64,000 bases of DNA from CAVPEV01 sp963703555 (GTDB taxonomy: Bacteria; Actinomycetota; Actinomycetes; Actinomycetales; Cellulomonadaceae). Shown here in pieces: positions 60,870-64,000 of this stretch (its first letter is position 1; every line of letters starts with the position of its first letter). The position numbers and the translations under genes were made by a program. The DNA lies in assembly GCA_963703555.1 (NCBI GenBank), contig CAVPEV010000021.1, positions 38,573 through 102,572 on the forward strand, written 5' to 3'. The notes below the pieces were generated by a model that did not search any database, was not told the origin of the DNA, and worked only from the letters and a program-made list of their open reading frames with translations.

Positions 60870-61490
60870 ATGTCGATGAACCGACCGGGCCGTGGCCCGA
60901 GCACACCGACCCTGCCCCAGGGGGAGACGGTCGCCACCTACGCGACCTACCTGGAGGCGCAGCACGCCGTCGACCACCTGGCCGACAAGCAGTTCCCGGT
61001 GCAGCACGTGACCATCGTCGGGACGGACCTGCGGATGGTCGAGCGGGTCACCGGGCGGTTGTCCTATCCGCGGGTGGCGCTGGCCGGTCTCGCCTCCGGC
61101 ATGTGGTTGGGCCTGTTCGTCGGCCTGATGCTGTGGTTCTTCTCCTCCCCGTCAGCCGCCGCGCCGCCCGTGCTCGCCGCCGTCCTCCTGGGCGGTGCGT
61201 TCGGCGTGCTGTTCTCCGTCATCTCCTATGCGCTCACCGGCGGGCGTCGCGACTTCACCTCGTCGAGCCAGATCGTGGCCGCCTCGTACTCGCTGCTGTG
61301 CCACGCGGAACAGTCGTACAAGGCTCGTCAGCTGCTCCAGGAGGTCGGCGGGGTGCAGTCCGGCTGGGGTACCGCGGTGCCGTCGACGCCCCCGATGCCG
61401 GTCCCGCCGTCCGGCAGCCCGACGGCCGGTGCCGGCACCCCGCCGACCGACCGGCCGACCACGCCCGGATCGCCGCCTCAGGCGTTCTGA
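60870..61490 (+). CDS. General-stress-type membrane protein
   Basis: 206 residues. The first 70 residues (VATYATYLEAQHAVDHLADK, VQHVTIVGTDLRMVERVTGR) resemble the general stress protein 17M-like domain. Two hydrophobic helices follow (about 74-95 and 101-120), then a conserved short part (GGRRDFTSSSQIVAASYSLL) and a Pro/Gly/Thr-rich tail. It is widespread in Actinobacteria and its role is unclear. The ATG at 60870 is one of two close candidates. It is divergent from the MgtE_N/CBS gene. Confidence 0.82.
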   Translation: MSMNRPGRGPSTPTLPQGETVATYATYLEAQHAVDHLADKQFPVQHVTIVGTDLRMVERVTGRLSYPRVALAGLASGMWLGLFVGLMLWFFSSPSAAAPPVLAAVLLGGAFGVLFSVISYALTGGRRDFTSSSQIVAASYSLLCHAEQSYKARQLLQEVGGVQSGWGTAVPSTPPMPVPPSGSPTAGAGTPPTDRPTTPGSPPQAF

Positions 61491-63034
61491 CCACGGTCCG
61501 CGGTGAGCCCGGCCATCCACTGCTCGACGGCGTCCGGGTTCCGCGGCAGGGCCGCCGACAGGTTCTCGTTGCCGTCCGTCGTGATGAGCACGTCGTCCTC
61601 GATGCGCACGCCGATGCCGCGGAGCTCCTCGGGGACGAGCAGGTCGTCGCTCTTGAAGTACAGCCCCGGCTCGATGGTGAAGACCATGCCGGGCCGGATG
61701 ATCCCGTCGAGGTACATCTGGCGACGGGCCAGCGCGCAGTCGTGCACGTCGAGGCCCAGGTGGTGGCTCGTGCCGTGCACCATCCAGCGTCGGTGGTGCT
61801 GTCCCTCGGGCGCCAGCGACTCCTCGGCGGTCACCGGCAGGACCCCCCACGCGGCGAGGCGTTCGGCCAGCACGACCATGGCCGCCGCATGGACGTCTCG
61901 GAACCGTGCCCCCGGCCGGGCCACGGCGAACGCCGCGTCGGCGGCGTCGAGCACCGCCTGGTAGACCCGCCGCTGCACGTCGGTGAACTGGCCGTCCACC
62001 GGCAGCGTGCGGGTGATGTCGGCGGTGTACAGGGAGTCCACCTCCACCCCGGCGTCGACCAGCAGCAGCTCGCCGGGCCGGACCGGTCCGTCGTTGTCCT
62101 CCCAGTGCAGCGTCGTCGCGTGCTCGCCCGCCGCGGCGATCGTCGTGTAGCCCACGTCGTTGCCGTCGGTGCGAGCACGGTCGATGAACGCGCCCTCCAC
62201 GACCCGCTCGCCCCGCCGGTGCGCCACGGCCGCCGGCAGCCGTCGGACGATGTCCGCGAAGCCGTCGGCGGTGACCGCGACCGCCTCGCGCAGCTCGGCG
62301 ATCTCATGGTCGTCCTTGACCAGCCGCAGCTCCGCGAGAGCCTCGGCGAGCCGGACGTCGTCGGCCCCGGCGTCCTGGTCGGCCCGGACCTGCTCGACGA
62401 CAGCCTGCACACCCTCGTCGACGTCCGGGACGACGAGCAGGCGGATCCCGCCCGGCCCGGCGTCCTTGGCCAGCGCATCGGCGAGACCGTCCAGCCGGGC
62501 GGTGGCGATACCGGTCGTCGCGGCGATGTCCTCCAGGGTGGGACGAGGTCCCACCCAGAACTCCCCGGAGCTGGAGTCCGAGAAGAACTCCGCCGTGTCC
62601 CGCCCGGAGAGCGGACGGAAGTAGAGGGTCGCGCGGTGCGTCCCGCGGCCCCCCCCGGTCAGGTCGTCCCCACCGTCGGGCGCAGGATCGAGCACCAGGA
62701 CGGCGTCCGGCTCGTGCTCGCCGCCGAGACCCGTGAGGTGGGCGAACGCCGAGTGCGGCCGGAACCGGTAGTCCGTGTCGTTCGAGCGCGTGCGGTGGCC
62801 GCCGGCCGGGATGACCAGCCGGTCCCCGGGGAACATCGCCGCGAGCCGCGCACGCCGGGCGGCGGTGTAGGGCGCGGCGGCCGACGGCGTGGCGGCTGCT
62901 GGCGGCCGGGGTGCCCAGCCGGACGTGACGAAGTCCATGAAGGCGTCCGACGAGGGCCGCAGCGATCGGTTGGCGGCGCGCTCCTGCAGCGGCTGGGGGT
63001 CCTCCTGCGTGGTGCTCGGCGTCGTCTCGTCCAC
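61478..63034 (-). CDS. pepP: Xaa-Pro aminopeptidase (aminopeptidase P, M24B)
   Basis: 518 residues. It removes N-terminal residues before proline. An N-terminal creatinase-like domain (MFPGDRLVIPAGGHRTRSND, DYRFRPHSAFAHLTGL) precedes the pita-bread catalytic domain with two-metal ligands: Asp in LLLVDAGVEVDS, Asp in ADITRTLP, His in GTSHHLGLDVHD, Glu in FTIEPGLYF and Glu in VRIEDDVLIT. The GTG at 63032-63034 is taken as start; the first 35 residues are low complexity. Its 3' end overlaps the end of the stress-protein gene by 13 bp. Confidence 0.93.
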   Translation of the reverse strand: MDETTPSTTQEDPQPLQERAANRSLRPSSDAFMDFVTSGWAPRPPAAATPSAAAPYTAARRARLAAMFPGDRLVIPAGGHRTRSNDTDYRFRPHSAFAHLTGLGGEHEPDAVLVLDPAPDGGDDLTGGGRGTHRATLYFRPLSGRDTAEFFSDSSSGEFWVGPRPTLEDIAATTGIATARLDGLADALAKDAGPGGIRLLVVPDVDEGVQAVVEQVRADQDAGADDVRLAEALAELRLVKDDHEIAELREAVAVTADGFADIVRRLPAAVAHRRGERVVEGAFIDRARTDGNDVGYTTIAAAGEHATTLHWEDNDGPVRPGELLLVDAGVEVDSLYTADITRTLPVDGQFTDVQRRVYQAVLDAADAAFAVARPGARFRDVHAAAMVVLAERLAAWGVLPVTAEESLAPEGQHHRRWMVHGTSHHLGLDVHDCALARRQMYLDGIIRPGMVFTIEPGLYFKSDDLLVPEELRGIGVRIEDDVLITTDGNENLSAALPRNPDAVEQWMAGLTADRGQNA

Positions 63035-63127
63035 CTGGCCATCATCGCACCGGCCGCCGACAGCTCGCCGGGGGTCGATGCTGTGCAGCTGCGCGCACCT
63101 GCCCGGCGGGCCGGCCGCCGGGCAGGT

Positions 63128-63166
63128 CACGGGCCCCGCCGGCCGGGCGGGTCGGCGGGGCCCGTG
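63128..63166. terminator. Strong hairpin in the divergent pepP / PHP-gene region
   Basis: CACGGGCCCCGCC (63128-63140) pairs exactly with 63154-63166. It ends 9 bp before the -10 box of the PHP gene. As both flanking genes read away from it, it cannot be a normal 3' terminator; it may insulate or overlap the -35 region. Confidence 0.5.
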
Positions 63167-63174
63167 CCGATCAC

Positions 63175-63180
63175 TAGGGT
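63175..63180 (+). promoter_or_regulatory. -10 box of the PHP-domain gene (leaderless)
   Basis: TAGGGT is followed by 6 nt and the GTG at 63187. The context GATCACTAGGGTGATC is also an inverted repeat around the box. Confidence 0.5.
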
Positions 63181-63186
63181 GATCAG

Positions 63187-64000
63187 GTGCGCATCGACCT
63201 CCACACGCACTCGACCGCCTCGGACGGGACGGTCCCGCCGCGCGAGGTCGTCGCCGAGGCGGCGCGGGCCGGCCTGGACGTCGTGGCGCTCACCGACCAC
63301 GACACCTCGGCAGGCTGGGCCGAGGCCGTCGGCGCGGTGGCGACGGCGGGCGTGGCGCTCGTCCGCGGCATCGAGGTGTCGACGTGGACCGGCCCGGTCA
63401 GCGTGCACCTGCTGGCCTACCTGGTCGACCCGGCCGAACCCCGGCTGGCCGCCGAGCTGGAGCGCATCCGCACGTCACGGCAGGAGCGCGCCCGGACGAT
63501 GGTGCGGCGGATGTCCACCGACGTGCCGATCACCTGGGAGGACGTGCTCGCCGTGGCCGAGCCGGGGGCCGTCGTCGGGCGCCCGCACATCGCCGACGCG
63601 CTCGTGGCGCGCGGCGTGGTCCCCGACCGGGACGCCGCCTTCGTCCACCTGCTCGCCGCGGACGGTCCCTACCACGTGCGTCACCACGCGCCGACGACGG
63701 TGCAGGCCGTCGGGCTGGTCCGGCGTGCCGGCGGGGTGCCGGTCCTCGCCCACCCCGCCGCCGTCGGGCGGGGCCGGACCCTGTCCGACGCTGCGCTGGA
63801 GGAGCTGGTCGACGCGGGGCTGGCCGGGCTGGAGGTGCACCACCGTGACCACAGTCCCGACCAGGTCGCCCGGCTGACCGCTCTCGCGGCTCGGCGCGGG
63901 CTGCTGGTCACCGGGTCCAGCGACTACCACGGGCGGGGCCGGGCCAATGCGCTCGGCGAGCGCACCACGGACAGCAATACGATGAATCGAGCAACAACAA
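63187..64000 (+). CDS. PHP-domain phosphoesterase (partial, cut by window end)
   Basis: About 271 residues are visible from GTG 63187 with no stop before 64000. PHP metal-binding motifs are complete: DLHTHSTASDGT at the start, ALTDHDTSAGW, GIEVSTW, HPAAVGRG and GSSDYHGRGRANALG near the end. These trinuclear-metal enzymes (for example nucleoside 3',5'-bisphosphate phosphatases or 5'-3' exonucleases) remove phosphates. After ERTTD at about 63972 the sequence turns AT-rich and stops looking like the family, so the gene may end oddly or be joined to other DNA there. Confidence 0.85.
   Translation, partial: MRIDLHTHSTASDGTVPPREVVAEAARAGLDVVALTDHDTSAGWAEAVGAVATAGVALVRGIEVSTWTGPVSVHLLAYLVDPAEPRLAAELERIRTSRQERARTMVRRMSTDVPITWEDVLAVAEPGAVVGRPHIADALVARGVVPDRDAAFVHLLAADGPYHVRHHAPTTVQAVGLVRRAGGVPVLAHPAAVGRGRTLSDAALEELVDAGLAGLEVHHRDHSPDQVARLTALAARRGLLVTGSSDYHGRGRANALGERTTDSNTMNRATT

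Overview
The window is very GC-rich DNA with dense, short-gapped genes and many GTG starts. Several genes have a -10 box (TAGNNT or TANNNT) about 7 nt before the start codon. Family content (DUF3263, a LytR C-terminal-domain protein, DUF6350, DUF3017, a stand-alone groEL with CIRCE, an actinobacterial-type glyA, ZTP riboswitches) points to an actinobacterium, most likely Micrococcales near the Cellulomonadaceae. A large secreted amylopullulanase and several sugar uptake systems suggest a plant-polymer or starch degrader. This is inferred from gene content; no rRNA gene is present to confirm it.

Layout. 1-650: the end of a secreted-looking protein plus a small unknown gene, closed by a strong hairpin. 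700-3120: a pile of broken insertion sequences (IS30, IS21 istB, IS256, IS1595). 3135-10839: a sugar-catabolism island made of a zinc dehydrogenase, two permeases, a binding protein and an SDR on the minus strand, then a GntR/UTRA regulator, an FrlB-like SIS deglycase and an FrlD-like kinase. TGTCAGACA palindromes lie on both sides of the regulator gene. I read it as a fructosamine (Amadori product) utilisation locus. 10931-14367: an intact IS256-family element, an IS3-type orfA with a nonsense codon, and an intact second IS256-family element whose truncated near-twin lies at 1978-2848, so the island is bracketed by copies of one IS.

14621-33566 is housekeeping core: ung, DUF3263, LytR_C, cspA, groEL (tandem CIRCE), DUF4031, pcrA (with a frameshift), sucCD, DUF6350, purN, purH (ZTP riboswitch), an NAD(P)H-dependent oxidoreductase, DUF3017, aquaporin, icd and DUF167. 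33727-45106 is a carbohydrate block: a 1961-residue secreted amylase/pullulanase fusion, a ROK regulator and a complete mmsA/gguB/chvE-type sugar transporter. 45204-50049 is one-carbon metabolism and repair: purU, a GNAT acetyltransferase, glyA (second ZTP riboswitch), folD and xth. 50070-54227 is a four-gene, stop-start-overlapped operon (NCS1 permease, cysteine hydrolase, ADP-ribosylglycohydrolase, PfkB kinase) that probably salvages a nucleoside-like compound. 54371-57589 is a DeoR-galT-galK operon. 57734-64000 holds mrp, DUF1003, a soluble PRC/MgtE_N/CBS protein, a stress-type membrane protein, an aminopeptidase P and the start of a PHP phosphoesterase cut by the window edge.

The genes link up well. 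purN, purH, purU, glyA and folD all handle folate one-carbon units, and two of them carry ZTP sensors. The amylopullulanase, the ROK-controlled importer, galKT and the frl-like island cover polysaccharide and sugar use. Short tandem repeats of 14-27 bp occur beside or inside several genes (sucD, purH, glyA, the GNAT gene, the aquaporin leader, the pullulanase signal region, pcrA).
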